Shown: positions 27,123-36,739, numbered from the stretch's first letter. The stretch is DNA of 64,000 nucleotides from Sphingosinithalassobacter tenebrarum (GCF_011057975.1 NZ_CP049109.1:1953001-2017000), one strand, 5' to 3'. Translations and numbers: made by a program. The notes: a model not told the origin generated them from the letters alone.

Positions 27123-28427
27123 TCAGAAGCGGAAGCGTCCGCCCAGCGTAAGCACCACGGCGCTGGCGTCGCGCAATTCACCGTCGGTGAGGATCGGCGT
27201 CTGCGCGGTGGTGCCGGCATAGGCAGCAGTGACGCGGTCGATCGGCGCGTCTTCGAACATGATGTAGTTCGCGGCCGCGTCGACCGAGAAGGAATCAGAC
27301 ACCTGCAGCGAAGCACCGGCGCCGATATTCAGGCGATCGGAGTCCGGCACACGCGCGTCGCGTTCGGTATCCTGAGTCGGCGTCTCGGCGAACTGCACGC
27401 CGGTGCGCAGCGTCAGTGACGGATCGACTTGCCAGTCGATACCGCCCGCGAAGCTCCAGCTATCCTCATAGCGCTCGGGAATCGCGCTGCTCAGCGGCGC
27501 ACCGAGGCGGATGGCGTCGAATTCGCTCCAGCCATAGCGGATCACCTGCGCATTGAGAGTCACCTTGTCCGATGCCGCGAAGCGGATCGCGCCGATTGCC
27601 TGCCAGGGCGTGGAATAGACTGCCTCTACGCCGTCGAGCTGCATGTTCTGACCCGCCAGCGGACCGACCAGCCCGTCGATGGTCACGCTACCGTCGAGCG
27701 TGTGTTCGATCGCCGACTTGTAGGACAGGCCCACCGTAACCGGGCCGCCGTGCAGCTGCGCGCCGACGGTCCAGCCGAAATCCCATCCGTCGCCTTCCAG
27801 AGTCTGTTGCCCGTCGGGCAGGGCAGGCGACAGGTTGGGCAGCTTGTTCGAAAGCGTCGCTTCGGCATATTCGATGTTGAGCGCGGCGCCGACGCGCAGC
27901 CAATCCGTCGGGGCATAGGCGACCGAAGGCTGGATATCGTATGTGCGCAGCCGCGTCTTGTCCGCCGAATAGCGCGCCCAGCTGTCGTCATTGTAATCGG
28001 TGGTGAAGCTGAACGGCGAAGCCACGGTCAGGCCGACCGAAAGCCGGTCGGTCAGCGGCACCGCCACCGAGCCCGCGGGAAGCAGCCCGTTCTCGATCGG
28101 ATTGGTCGAATAGCCGACGCCGCCGACGGGGGCGGGGGGCTGGCCGGGACGCACGATCACCGTGCCGTTATCGACGACTTCGCCCTTGGGCAGGATCGCG
28201 GAGGCGGATGCCGTGGCCTCGGCCCGGTCGAGACCGGCGCTGGCGGCCGGATTCCACCACAGCGAATCGGCGCCCTGATCGGCGGCTTCGCCCGAAAAGG
28301 CCCGGCCGGCACCCTTTGCCGACTGCTCCTGCAGGTAGAAAGCCTGCGCATTGGCGGCACCGGCGGTGGCGGCAAGGGCAAGCGGGGACGCTACGGCAAG
28401 CAGCAAAAACTCTTTGGAAAAACGCAT
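27123..28427 (-). CDS. OmpP1/FadL family outer membrane transporter
   Basis: The 434-residue protein has a signal peptide (MRFSKEFLLLAVASPLALA...ANAQA). The FadL-type N-terminus AFYLQEQSAKGAGRAFSGEAADQGADSLWWNPAA follows; this region forms the hatch/lateral-opening plug. The rest is a beta-barrel ending in LTLGGRFRF with a terminal Phe, as expected for an outer membrane protein. Such porins take up long-chain fatty acids or other hydrophobic compounds; the substrate is not predictable. ATG 28427 was chosen over the longer frame because the signal peptide starts there. An inverted repeat and two direct repeats lie just upstream. Confidence 0.9.
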   Translation of the reverse strand: MRFSKEFLLLAVASPLALAATAGAANAQAFYLQEQSAKGAGRAFSGEAADQGADSLWWNPAASAGLDRAEATASASAILPKGEVVDNGTVIVRPGQPPAPVGGVGYSTNPIENGLLPAGSVAVPLTDRLSVGLTVASPFSFTTDYNDDSWARYSADKTRLRTYDIQPSVAYAPTDWLRVGAALNIEYAEATLSNKLPNLSPALPDGQQTLEGDGWDFGWTVGAQLHGGPVTVGLSYKSAIEHTLDGSVTIDGLVGPLAGQNMQLDGVEAVYSTPWQAIGAIRFAASDKVTLNAQVIRYGWSEFDAIRLGAPLSSAIPERYEDSWSFAGGIDWQVDPSLTLRTGVQFAETPTQDTERDARVPDSDRLNIGAGASLQVSDSFSVDAAANYIMFEDAPIDRVTAAYAGTTAQTPILTDGELRDASAVVLTLGGRFRF

Positions 28428-28469
28428 CAGGCGACCTCTATAAACAGATCTGGTTTCTAGATTTGAACA

Positions 28470-28522
28470 GTAAACACCGTCACTTACCGCAGTCAGTTGA
28501 GGCTGCGGTACGGTAAACACCG
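28470..28522. promoter_or_regulatory. Candidate operator region upstream of the FadL-type gene
   Basis: Two perfect direct repeats GTAAACACCG (28470-28479 and 28513-28522, 43 bases apart) flank an inverted repeat TACCGCAG (28485-28492) with CTGCGGTA (28503-28510). It lies about 45 to 95 bases before the minus-strand start, where a promoter would be expected. The binding protein is unknown. Confidence 0.4.
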
Positions 28523-28560
28523 CTAATGCGAAACGATGCGAAGCTCAACCGGTTCCCCGG

Positions 28561-29574
28561 TCAGATCCATTTGAGGAGGCGAAACACCAGGAGCTGGAGA
28601 GCCGTCAGGGCAAGGAGAATCCCGGTGAGTATCCAGAAGCCGTTGGGGTCGTTCATCCCGGGTATGCCGCCCAGATTTACGCCCAGCAGCGCAGTGACGA
28701 AACTGAGCGGCAGAAAGATGCCGGCGGCGATGGTCAGCAAGTAGACACGGTGATTGGCGAGGTTCGCCGCGCGGTTGTTGATGTCATCTTGCAGGACGAG
28801 CGCACTTTCCTTTGAAACATCAAGATCTTCGAGATAGCGCTTCAGCCGGTCGATCGTCTCGCGAATGTCGCGGCTGTTGTTCTCGCTCATCCATTCCGGG
28901 GATTCGCGGCTGACCTGTAGCAGCGCTTCATGCTGGGGCGACATGTGCCGCTTGAGGCCCAGGCAGTTGCGGCGAATGGTCGCGATGATCGTCAGTATCT
29001 CGTCGGTATCATGGTCGCCGCGACCGTCCTCCAACTCATCGATCTTGTCGTTCATGTCGACGATGGTGCTGCCGATCTTTGTAACCAACTGCTCGATGAT
29101 CTCGGTGACGAGATCGCCGGTGCGTTTCGGCCCCTTGCCGCGGTCGAGGGTCTCGGCGATTTCGCTGGGGGTCTGCAGCGGCCGGCGGCGCAGCGTAAGC
29201 ACGCGATTGCCCCGCGCCCACATGCGCAGCGAGACCATGTCCTCGGGTTCGGCATTGGGATTGAAGTTGATCCCGCGCAGCACCGCCACCAGCGCGTCGC
29301 CCTCGCGAAAGGCGCGCGGGCGCGTCTCGTCGGCGGTCAGCGCATCGGCGGTCGCTTCGGACAGGCCGAGCTCACTCTGCAACCAGTCATCGACGCACGG
29401 CACGGTGCGATCGACGTGCATCCAGAGCGTCTCCTGCGGCTCGCGCGGCATCCAGTGACGCGCTTCTTCCCAGCCTATCGTCGCAGCCCCGCCGCGACCG
29501 TCCAGAACGCGTGCGAAGATCAGGCCCGTATCCGGGTCCGCGGCAGTAGGATCGTCGGTGCCTTGCGGTGCCAT
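28561..29574 (-). CDS. zntB: CorA/ZntB family metal transporter
   Basis: The 337-residue protein has a long cytoplasmic N-terminal domain and two C-terminal membrane helices (VYLLTIAAGIFLPLSFVTALLGV and GFWILTGILLALTALQLLVF). Between them stands GVN-LGGIPG, where CorA has the GMN selectivity motif. GVN/GIN with the Gly-rich loop is typical of ZntB, a proton-driven zinc importer or transporter. The large alpha-helical region includes SKESALVLQDDINNRA. The ATG is at 29574. Metal specificity is inferred from family membership. Confidence 0.85.
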   Translation of the reverse strand: MAPQGTDDPTAADPDTGLIFARVLDGRGGAATIGWEEARHWMPREPQETLWMHVDRTVPCVDDWLQSELGLSEATADALTADETRPRAFREGDALVAVLRGINFNPNAEPEDMVSLRMWARGNRVLTLRRRPLQTPSEIAETLDRGKGPKRTGDLVTEIIEQLVTKIGSTIVDMNDKIDELEDGRGDHDTDEILTIIATIRRNCLGLKRHMSPQHEALLQVSRESPEWMSENNSRDIRETIDRLKRYLEDLDVSKESALVLQDDINNRAANLANHRVYLLTIAAGIFLPLSFVTALLGVNLGGIPGMNDPNGFWILTGILLALTALQLLVFRLLKWI

Positions 29575-29704
29575 GACGTCACGATAGCCGCTCGCGGGAG
29601 AAGGGCAATCGCGTGTCGCTGAGGCCGTTGCCCTTTACTGGCACGCCCCGCCGTCCGATAAGCGGCGCATCACAGCCCCGGCCGGGGCGAATAATCGCTG
29701 GAGA

Positions 29705-31951
29705 ATGCGAGGCATGCTGAAATGGGTGATGGCGCTGACGCTGGTAGCCACGGGGGGAGGCGCTGCGATGGCGCAGACTGAACCGGTAACGAATTCGCCC
29801 CCGAACCTGACGCTGGCGCGGGTCTTTTCCGGGCCCAGCCTGACCGGCTCCTCGCCGCGCGCGCTGAAGCTCTCGCCCGACGGCAAGTATCTCACCGTGC
29901 TGCGCAATCGCGAGGAGGAGGCTTCGCGCTACGACCTTTGGGCGATGGACACCGCGACGGGCGAATGGCGCATGCTGGTGGATTCGAAGAAGGTCGGCAC
30001 CGGCGCCGAGCTTTCCGAAGCCGAACTGATGCAGCGCGAACGGCTGCGCATCGGCAACCAGCGCGGCATCGTCGCCTATGACTGGGCGCCCGACGGGCAC
30101 TCGATCCTCGTTCCGCTCGACGGCGACCTTTATCTCGCCTCGCTGAACGGCGACGTTCGCCGGCTGACCGCGACCGAGGAAGGCGAACTCAATCCGGTGA
30201 TCAGCCCGGCGGGCGGCTATGCCAGCTTCGTGCGCGATCAGAACCTCTATGTCGTCGCCTTGTCCGATCTGTCGGAGAAACAGCTTACCAGCAGCGGCGA
30301 AGGCCTGGTCCATTGGGGCGAAGCGGAATTCGTCGCGCAGGAGGAAATGGGCCGCCGCACCGGCTATTGGTGGTCGCCCGACGACCGGCGGATCGCAGTG
30401 CAGCGGTTCGACGAAAGCCCTGTCGATGTCGTCACGCGCTCGGCGATCGGCGCAGACGGCACGCGCGTTTTCGACCAGCGCTATCCCAAGGCCGGCACCG
30501 ACAATGTGCTGGTCGACCTCTATGTGATGAAGCCGGACGGCTCGGAGCGTGTGAAGGTCGATCTGGGCGAGGAGACCGACATCTATCTGGCGCGGGTCCA
30601 CTGGGCCCCCGATGGCGATACGCTCTATGTCGAGCGCCAGAGCCGCGACCAGAAGACGCTGGACATGCTCGCAGTCGATCCGGCGACCGGCGCCTCGCGC
30701 ATCCTGTTCACCGAAAGCGCCGCCGACAACAGCTGGGTCAACCTTTCGAGCACCTTCAAGGTGCTGGAAGACGGCAGCATCCTCTGGTGGTCCGAACGCG
30801 ATGGCCACGGCCATCTCTATCGGTTCAAGGACGGCGACTGGACGCAGCTGACGCACGGCGACTGGGAAGTGGGCGGCGTCGTCGGCGTCGATGAAGCCAA
30901 TGACAAGCTCTATTTCAGCGGCAACAAGGACGGCGCTCTCGAAACGCATCTCTATGTCACCACGCTGAGCGCGCCGGGAGAGCCGAAGCGGCTGACCGAA
31001 ACCGGCTGGAATAACAGTGCGCAGATGGACGATGCCGCCACGCGCATCATCGTGGGCCGCTCGAACACGCATCAGCCGGGGCAGATCTATCTCGCCGACA
31101 ATGCGGGCGAACGGATCGCCTGGATCAACGAGAATGACGTCGATGATCCCGATCATCCCTACCACCCCTATCTGCCGAGCCATCGCGACACGCAGTTCGG
31201 CACGATCACGGGTCCGGGCGGCCAGACGCTGCACTGGGAAATGATCACGCCCGAGCTGGAGCCGGGCAAACAGTATCCGGTGTTCTTCCAGCATTATGGC
31301 GGGCCGCATGCGCAAACCGTCGCGCAGGGCTGGAGCGGCGCGATGGCGCAACACATCGTCGATCGCGGCTATATCTATTTCCAGATCGACAATCGCGGAT
31401 CGGCTAATCGCGGCAAGGCGTTCGAAGACGCCATTTATCACGCGATGGGAAGCGTCGAAGTGGCGGACCAGCTCGCCGGCGCCGAATATCTCAAGACGCT
31501 CGATTTCGTCGATCCCGACCGGATCGTCACCTATGGCTGGTCCTATGGCGGCTATATGACGCTCAAGATGCTGGAGGCAGATCCGGGCGTCTATGCCGCG
31601 GGCGTTTCGGGCGCGCCGGTGACCAAATGGGAACTCTACGACACCCATTATACCGAGCGTTACATGGGCGACCCGCGCGAAGTGCCCGAAGCCTATGAAG
31701 CCTCGGGCGCAGTGGCCGAAGCGGCGAATATCCGTGATCCGCTGTTGCTGATCCACGGCATGTCGGACGACAATGTGGTGCTCGACAATTCGACTGCGTT
31801 CGCAGCGAAGATGCAGGCGGCCAACGTCCCGTTCGAAATGATGTTCTATCCCGGCAAGACGCACAGTGCCGGGCGGGAAATCCATGTGTGGACGACGATT
31901 TTCAACTTCCTCGATCGCTACGCGCATCCCGAGCCGGCTTCCGCCGAGTGA
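29705..31951 (+). CDS. Dipeptidyl peptidase IV-like S9 serine peptidase
   Basis: The 748-residue secreted peptidase starts with a signal peptide (LTLVATGGGAAMAQT). An N-terminal beta-propeller follows (about residues 40-480) with AEFVAQEEMGR, the double-Glu motif that anchors the N-terminus of substrates. The alpha/beta hydrolase domain has Ser613 in GWSYGGYM, an Asp in LIHGMSDDNV and a His in FYPGKTHSAG. DPP-IV type enzymes remove Xaa-Pro (or Ala) dipeptides. ATG 29705 is used; ATG 29714 is an alternative with GGAG at a better distance. The downstream DksA-like gene overlaps by a GTGA. Confidence 0.93.
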   Translation: MRGMLKWVMALTLVATGGGAAMAQTEPVTNSPPNLTLARVFSGPSLTGSSPRALKLSPDGKYLTVLRNREEEASRYDLWAMDTATGEWRMLVDSKKVGTGAELSEAELMQRERLRIGNQRGIVAYDWAPDGHSILVPLDGDLYLASLNGDVRRLTATEEGELNPVISPAGGYASFVRDQNLYVVALSDLSEKQLTSSGEGLVHWGEAEFVAQEEMGRRTGYWWSPDDRRIAVQRFDESPVDVVTRSAIGADGTRVFDQRYPKAGTDNVLVDLYVMKPDGSERVKVDLGEETDIYLARVHWAPDGDTLYVERQSRDQKTLDMLAVDPATGASRILFTESAADNSWVNLSSTFKVLEDGSILWWSERDGHGHLYRFKDGDWTQLTHGDWEVGGVVGVDEANDKLYFSGNKDGALETHLYVTTLSAPGEPKRLTETGWNNSAQMDDAATRIIVGRSNTHQPGQIYLADNAGERIAWINENDVDDPDHPYHPYLPSHRDTQFGTITGPGGQTLHWEMITPELEPGKQYPVFFQHYGGPHAQTVAQGWSGAMAQHIVDRGYIYFQIDNRGSANRGKAFEDAIYHAMGSVEVADQLAGAEYLKTLDFVDPDRIVTYGWSYGGYMTLKMLEADPGVYAAGVSGAPVTKWELYDTHYTERYMGDPREVPEAYEASGAVAEAANIRDPLLLIHGMSDDNVVLDNSTAFAAKMQAANVPFEMMFYPGKTHSAGREIHVWTTIFNFLDRYAHPEPASAE

Positions 31952-32274
31952 CGGGAGAGGAGGCACGCAAGCGCCTCCTCGCGCGCCGCGCGGAGCTGGA
32001 TGACGAGGCGCGGATGAGCGAGGGGGACCGTGCGCCGGTCCCCCTCGACCAGGAAAGCGTCGGGCGCCTGTCGCGGATGGACGCGATGCAGGTCCAGGCG
32101 ATGGCGCTCGCCGCCGATCGCCGGCGCCAGGCCGAACGCGCGCGGATCGATGCCGCCCTCGCGCGGATCGAGGAAGACGAGTTCGGCTGGTGCGTCGAAT
32201 GCGGCGATGCCATCGCTCCGGCGCGACTGGCGCATGATCCGGCAGTGTCGCATTGCATTAATTGCGCGAAATAG
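31948..32274 (+). CDS. DksA/TraR C4-type zinc finger protein
   Basis: The 108-residue protein has an N-terminal helical part rich in Arg/Glu and a C-terminal zinc finger CVECGDAI...CINC, the C4 arrangement of DksA/TraR/YbiI proteins, which act on RNA polymerase secondary channel contacts. It is shorter than DksA, so it is closer to TraR/YbiI-type proteins. The GTG start at 31948 overlaps the stop of the DPP-IV gene (GTGA), so it is translationally coupled. Target genes are unknown. Confidence 0.85.
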   Translation: MTGEEARKRLLARRAELDDEARMSEGDRAPVPLDQESVGRLSRMDAMQVQAMALAADRRRQAERARIDAALARIEEDEFGWCVECGDAIAPARLAHDPAVSHCINCAK

Positions 32275-32439
32275 CGGCTGAACAGCATAAGATTGCCAGC
32301 GGCTAACCCGGTTTGCGCAGCATTCGAACGGCAGCTTTCCGTACGCAATAGCAAAACTCGTTTCCATTTGCCGCGCGCATCCCTACATGGCGGGTCCGCG
32401 CCGCCGGGGGCGGCTGGAAAAATGCTGTGGGAATTGGAA

Positions 32440-33468
32440 ATGGGTTATCGCGTGGTTGTCGCGGGCGCGACGGGTAATGTCGGCCGCGAAATGCTGAATA
32501 TTCTGGCCGAGCGGGAGTTTCCGCTCGACGACATCGCTGTGCTGGCGTCTTCGCGCTCGACCGGTGATGAAGTGGAATATGGCGAGACCGGACGAAAACT
32601 CAAAGTTCGCAATATCGAGCATTTCGATCCGGCGGGCTGGGACATGGCGCTGTTCGCGATCGGTTCGGAGGCGACCAAGACCTATGCGCCGAAGTTCGCG
32701 GCGGCCGGCTGCACGGTGATCGACAATTCGTCGCTCTACCGGATGGACCCGGACGTGCCGCTGATCGTGCCCGAAGTGAACCCGGAAGCGATCGACGGCT
32801 ACAAGGCGAAGAACATCATCGCCAATCCCAATTGCTCGACCGCGCAGATGGTGGTGGCGCTCAAGCCACTGCACGATGCCGCGACGATCAAGCGCGTCGT
32901 GGTTTCGACCTATCAATCGGTTTCCGGCGCGGGCAAGACCGGCATGGACGAGCTGTTCGAGCAGAGCCGCAACATCTTCGTCGGCGATCCCGCCGAGCCG
33001 GTGAAGTTCACCAAGCAGATCGCGTTCAACGTCATTCCGCATATCGACAGCTTCCTTGAGGACGGATCGACCAAGGAAGAGTGGAAGATGGTGGTCGAGA
33101 CCAAGAAGATCCTCGATCCCAAGGTGAAGGTGACCGCCACCTGCGTCCGCGTGCCGGTGTTCGTCGGCCATAGCGAAGCGATCAACCTCGAGTTCGAGAA
33201 GGAGCTCGACGCCGAAACCGCGCAGAACATCCTGCGCGAGGCGCCCGGCATCATGCTCGTCGACAAGCGCGAGGACGGGGGATACGTCACGCCGGTCGAA
33301 TGCGTCGGCGAATATGCCACCTTCATCAGCCGCGTTCGGGACGATCCCACGGTCGACAACGGCTTGGCTTTGTGGTGCGTCTCCGACAATCTCCGCAAGG
33401 GCGCGGCGCTCAATGCCGTGCAGATCGCCGAACTTCTCGGCCGGCGGCACTTGCAGAAAGCGAGCTGA
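32440..33468 (+). CDS. asd: Aspartate-semialdehyde dehydrogenase
   Basis: This enzyme reduces aspartyl phosphate to aspartate semialdehyde, the branch point for lysine (via DapA), threonine and methionine. The 342-residue product has the Rossmann start VVVAGATGNVGREML and the catalytic Cys132 in NPNCSTAQ. The phosphate-binding and hinge motifs QSVSGAGKTGMDEL and RVPVFVGHSE also match the family. The ATG at 32440 was chosen because VVVAG follows; ATG 32422 is an in-frame option with an extra six residues. A TACATG at 32382-32387 resembles the -10 seen before smpB and recA. Confidence 0.97.
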   Translation: MGYRVVVAGATGNVGREMLNILAEREFPLDDIAVLASSRSTGDEVEYGETGRKLKVRNIEHFDPAGWDMALFAIGSEATKTYAPKFAAAGCTVIDNSSLYRMDPDVPLIVPEVNPEAIDGYKAKNIIANPNCSTAQMVVALKPLHDAATIKRVVVSTYQSVSGAGKTGMDELFEQSRNIFVGDPAEPVKFTKQIAFNVIPHIDSFLEDGSTKEEWKMVVETKKILDPKVKVTATCVRVPVFVGHSEAINLEFEKELDAETAQNILREAPGIMLVDKREDGGYVTPVECVGEYATFISRVRDDPTVDNGLALWCVSDNLRKGAALNAVQIAELLGRRHLQKAS

Positions 33469-33496
33469 TCGTCCGTTCCGCGGGCGCCGCGCCGGA

Positions 33497-34129
33497 TCAA
33501 TATCCGGTGTAGCGCCCCGGCCTGTGCCAGACCATCAGCACGGTGCTGATCGCGGCGGCGCTGAGCGCCGACCAGGCGAATTGCGTCCAGTTGACGATGA
33601 ACAGCGCGGCGAGCAGCACGACGATGTCGATTGCGATCTGCGCGCGCCCGGCGTTGATCCCGCGCGAATTGTGCAGCCACAGCGTGATGACGCCGACACC
33701 GCCCACGCCCGCGCCGTGCCGCGCGAGCGCCAGGATGCCCAGCCCGATAACTGTCCCGCCGACCAGCGCGGCGAACCAGGGCTGCACCTGCGCGACATCG
33801 AATCCGAACCGCCAGGCAAGCGAGAAGACCGCGATGCCGATGTTCACCAGCAATGTCTTGATCGCGAAACGCAGCCCCATCGCGGTGCGCGCGAAAAAGA
33901 GGAAGGGCAGGTTGAGCAGCACCAGCAGCACGCCCACAGGCAACGGGATCAGATAGGAGAAGATCAGCGCGACACCGGCGACGCCGCCGGTGACGAGGCC
34001 TGCGTTCTGAAGGAATACCAGCCCCAGCGAAATCAGGACGGCGCCCGTAATCAGCGCATAGGCGTCTTCGGCAATGGAGTGTCGGTTCACTGCAAGCGGA
34101 AGCGCTTGCGCTTCGGCACGAGGCTGCAT
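33497..34129 (-). CDS. YitT family membrane protein
   Basis: The 210-residue protein has five or six membrane helices (for example ALITGAVLISLGLVFLQNAGLVTGGVAGVALIFS) with the Gly-rich pattern of YitT-family (DUF161) membrane proteins. The C-terminal soluble DUF2179 domain found in longer members is missing. Function unknown. ATG 34129 has GGGAG nearby; the earlier open frame lacks family character. Convergent with asd (28 bases apart). Confidence 0.75.
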   Translation of the reverse strand: MQPRAEAQALPLAVNRHSIAEDAYALITGAVLISLGLVFLQNAGLVTGGVAGVALIFSYLIPLPVGVLLVLLNLPFLFFARTAMGLRFAIKTLLVNIGIAVFSLAWRFGFDVAQVQPWFAALVGGTVIGLGILALARHGAGVGGVGVITLWLHNSRGINAGRAQIAIDIVVLLAALFIVNWTQFAWSALSAAAISTVLMVWHRPGRYTGY

Positions 34130-34252
34130 GATCGGCTCCCTGTGTTCAGGCCGAACAGAACATCTCTCCTTGCGCGCCTTCTGACGAGACGCCGCCTGGT
34201 CATGATAGTGCAACGCCCGCCTGCGTCCAGAGGGCGAATCGGCGGGATCGTC

Positions 34253-35323
34253 TCAGCGGACGTCGACCGTCACTTCCGCCGAAATGCCTGCGATCAGCGG
34301 ACGCGGGCTTTCCTCGTCCAGCGCGATGCGAACCGGTACGCGCTGCGTCACCTTCACCCAGTTGCCGTTGGCGTTCTGGGCCGGAAGCACCGAGGATTCC
34401 GATCCGGTCAGCGCGCCGATCGACGCGACATGGCCGCGCAGCTCGATTTCAGGATAGGCATCGAATTTCACCGTGGCGGGCTGGCCGACGCGCATGTGAT
34501 CGAGGTCGGTTTCCTTGAAATTGGCTTCGATCCAGGAAGCGCCGTCGGCGACGATCGTGACCGCGGGCAGACCCGTCATCATCTGCTGCCCGACCTGGAG
34601 GCGGTCGGCCTGGGAGACGACGCCGTTGACCGGCGCGCGCACTTCGGTTCGCGTCAGATTGAGCTGCGCCTGTTCCAGATCCACGCGCGCCGCCGCGATA
34701 TCGGGGTTTTCGCCGGGCACCGCCGATCCGGTGGCAAGCCGCGAGCGTGCTTCGTTGGCGGATGCTTGCGCGCGCTGATAAGCGGCGCGCGCCTGCTCGA
34801 CGGCATGTTCGGCGCTTTCCAGCCGCGCGCGCGTCGTGAAGCCCTTGCGCATCAGTTCGGACTGGCGGTCATAATCCTGCCGCGCGGCGACCATCTGGTC
34901 GCGCGCCGCCTGGATATCGGCATCGGTGCCGGCATAGCTGGTGCGCAGCGTACGCAGGCTCACCTGCGCGTCGGCCAGCGCGGTCTTCGCCTTGTTGACG
35001 GCGATCCGATAGGGTTCAGGATCGATGCGGAACAGCAGATCACCTGCCTTCACCCGATCGTTTTCCTTCACCGCGACTTCGACGATGCGGCCGGCGACAT
35101 CGGCGGAAACAGCCACCTTGTCCTGTGCCACCGCCGCATTGTCGGTCGAAACATAGCGGCCGGAGGTCAGCCAGAAAAACCCGACCACCAGCACTGCGAA
35201 GGCAGGCACGCCGAACATCAGCAGCGCGCGCAGCCAGCGGCGGCGCGGCGCGGCGGCGGGAGCAGTTTCTTCTGCGGTCATATCGTTTTGGCTACTCTCG
35301 GCATTGGTATCGGCATCAGCCAT
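34253..35323 (-). CDS. HlyD/EmrA-family membrane fusion protein
   Basis: The 356-residue protein has one N-terminal membrane helix (about residues 32-52) and then a lipoyl/beta-barrel periplasmic adaptor: STDNAAVAQDKVAVSADVAGRIVEV, a helical hairpin (residues 100-185), and VRAPVNGVVSQADRLQVGQ. EmrA-type proteins link an inner-membrane MFS pump to the outer membrane. No EmrB or TolC gene is in the window. Its start overlaps the MarR stop by eight bases (ATGGCTGA), so the two are coupled. Confidence 0.88.
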   Translation of the reverse strand: MADADTNAESSQNDMTAEETAPAAAPRRRWLRALLMFGVPAFAVLVVGFFWLTSGRYVSTDNAAVAQDKVAVSADVAGRIVEVAVKENDRVKAGDLLFRIDPEPYRIAVNKAKTALADAQVSLRTLRTSYAGTDADIQAARDQMVAARQDYDRQSELMRKGFTTRARLESAEHAVEQARAAYQRAQASANEARSRLATGSAVPGENPDIAAARVDLEQAQLNLTRTEVRAPVNGVVSQADRLQVGQQMMTGLPAVTIVADGASWIEANFKETDLDHMRVGQPATVKFDAYPEIELRGHVASIGALTGSESSVLPAQNANGNWVKVTQRVPVRIALDEESPRPLIAGISAEVTVDVR

Positions 35324-35774
35324 TTGCGGTCTCGTCGATGTCGCTCTCCCTGGGAGCGAGGTTGTTGCGGATCTTGGCCAGGGTCCGGTCGAGCTGATCG
35401 CGCTCCGCCTGGTCGATGTCGGTCAGCGCGCTCTCGACGACGTCGTCGGCGATGACGCGTAGCCGATCGATCAGCGGACGCGCCGAGTTCGTAAGATAGA
35501 TGCGCCGGACGCGGCGGTCGGCGGGGTCGCGGCGCCGCTCGACCAGCCCGGCTTCCTCCAACCGGTCGATCATCCGGCATGCGGTAATCGGTTCGACTTC
35601 CATCTGTTCGGCAAGGCCGCCCTGGCTGGTTCCTTCGTTGCGGGAGAGGACGAACAGCGTGTGCCACTGCGCGCGCGTCACGCCGATCGCTCTGGCGCGC
35701 GCGTCGAAACGGCGGCGCAGCAGGCGCGAAATTTCCTTGAGCGTGAAGCCAAGCGCGTCGGACATGCGGCGCAT
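35316..35774 (-). CDS. MarR family transcriptional regulator
   Basis: The 152-residue winged-helix regulator includes LKEISRLLRRRFDARARAIGVTRAQWHTLFVLSRN, a recognition helix QMEVEPITACRMIDRLEEAGLVERR and the wing DPADRRVRRIYLT. It likely represses itself and the HlyD-type gene that overlaps its 3' end. No Shine-Dalgarno is seen; ATG 35774, 35765 and 35789 are all possible. AT-rich sequence just upstream (TTATTATATG) suggests a promoter and operator overlapping the start. Confidence 0.87.
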   Translation of the reverse strand: MRRMSDALGFTLKEISRLLRRRFDARARAIGVTRAQWHTLFVLSRNEGTSQGGLAEQMEVEPITACRMIDRLEEAGLVERRRDPADRRVRRIYLTNSARPLIDRLRVIADDVVESALTDIDQAERDQLDRTLAKIRNNLAPRESDIDETANG

Positions 35775-35917
35775 ATAATAAGCATGCATATGAATTGCCA
35801 GATGCAACTTACCCCTTCTTTTGCAGCGCGGCATTCTGTCCGTTCGCTCGACAGCGCGGGGTCACGCGACTATCGCTGCAGCCCGCTATTTCCTGCCCAG
35901 ACACCGCCGGAGGCCCA

Positions 35918-36679
35918 GTGACGTCAACCCTTCCCGAACCGCAATATTTCGAAAGCTTCGACGGGCAATCGATTGCCTGGCGCGAATTGGGGGAAGGGCG
36001 GCCGGTGGTGCTGATCCACGGCCTGTTCTCCAATGCCTGGACCAATTGGGTGCGTTATGGCCATGCCGATGCGGTGGCTGCGAAGGGCTTCCGCGTGATC
36101 ATGCCCGAACTTCGCGCGCATGGCGCCAGCGCGGCGCCGCACGATGCCGCTGCCTATCCGCCCGATGCGCTGTCGCGCGACAATCTGGCGCTGGTCGAGC
36201 ATCTGGGGCTCACCGACTATGATCTGGGCGGCTATTCGCTCGGTGCGCGGACGACGGTGCGGATGCTGGCGACGGGCGCGACGCCGCGCCGGGTGGTGCT
36301 GGGCGGCATGGGGCTGACCGGGATGACCGACACCGGCGCGCGGGCGGGGCATTTCCGCAACGTGCTTGCCAATTACGGCAATCACGAACGCGGGACGCCC
36401 GAATGGATGGCGGAGGCGTTCCTGAAGACGGTCGGCGGCGATCCCGAGGCACTGATCCATATCGTCGACACCTTTGTCGATACATCGCGCGCAGAACTGG
36501 CGAAGATGTCCCAACCGACGCTGGTGGTGTGCGCCGAGGACGATGACGACAACGGCAGTGCTTCGGAACTGGCCGCCTGGCTGCCCGAAGGCAAGTATGT
36601 GGTGGTGCCCGGCAATCATATGAGTGCGATCGTCAATGCCGATTTCGGAGAGGCGATCGCCGACTTTCTCGCTGCTTGA
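35918..36679 (+). CDS. Alpha/beta hydrolase
   Basis: The 253-residue protein has the alpha/beta-hydrolase fold. The oxyanion strand-loop VVLIHGLFSNAW and the nucleophile elbow GGYSLGAR (Ser nucleophile) are clear. An acid in VVCAEDDDDNGSA and a His in VVPGNHMSAI complete a likely triad. The substrate is not predictable. GTG 35918 is chosen because GGAGG (35909-35913) stands 4 bases upstream and it suits the family N-terminus. It is divergent from the marR unit. Confidence 0.85.
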   Translation: MTSTLPEPQYFESFDGQSIAWRELGEGRPVVLIHGLFSNAWTNWVRYGHADAVAAKGFRVIMPELRAHGASAAPHDAAAYPPDALSRDNLALVEHLGLTDYDLGGYSLGARTTVRMLATGATPRRVVLGGMGLTGMTDTGARAGHFRNVLANYGNHERGTPEWMAEAFLKTVGGDPEALIHIVDTFVDTSRAELAKMSQPTLVVCAEDDDDNGSASELAAWLPEGKYVVVPGNHMSAIVNADFGEAIADFLAA

Positions 36680-36739
36680 CCCGCTGCGGGGCATTGCGCA
36701 GTCTGCCGCCCATCGTTCCCCCCAACGAAGGGTATCCAG

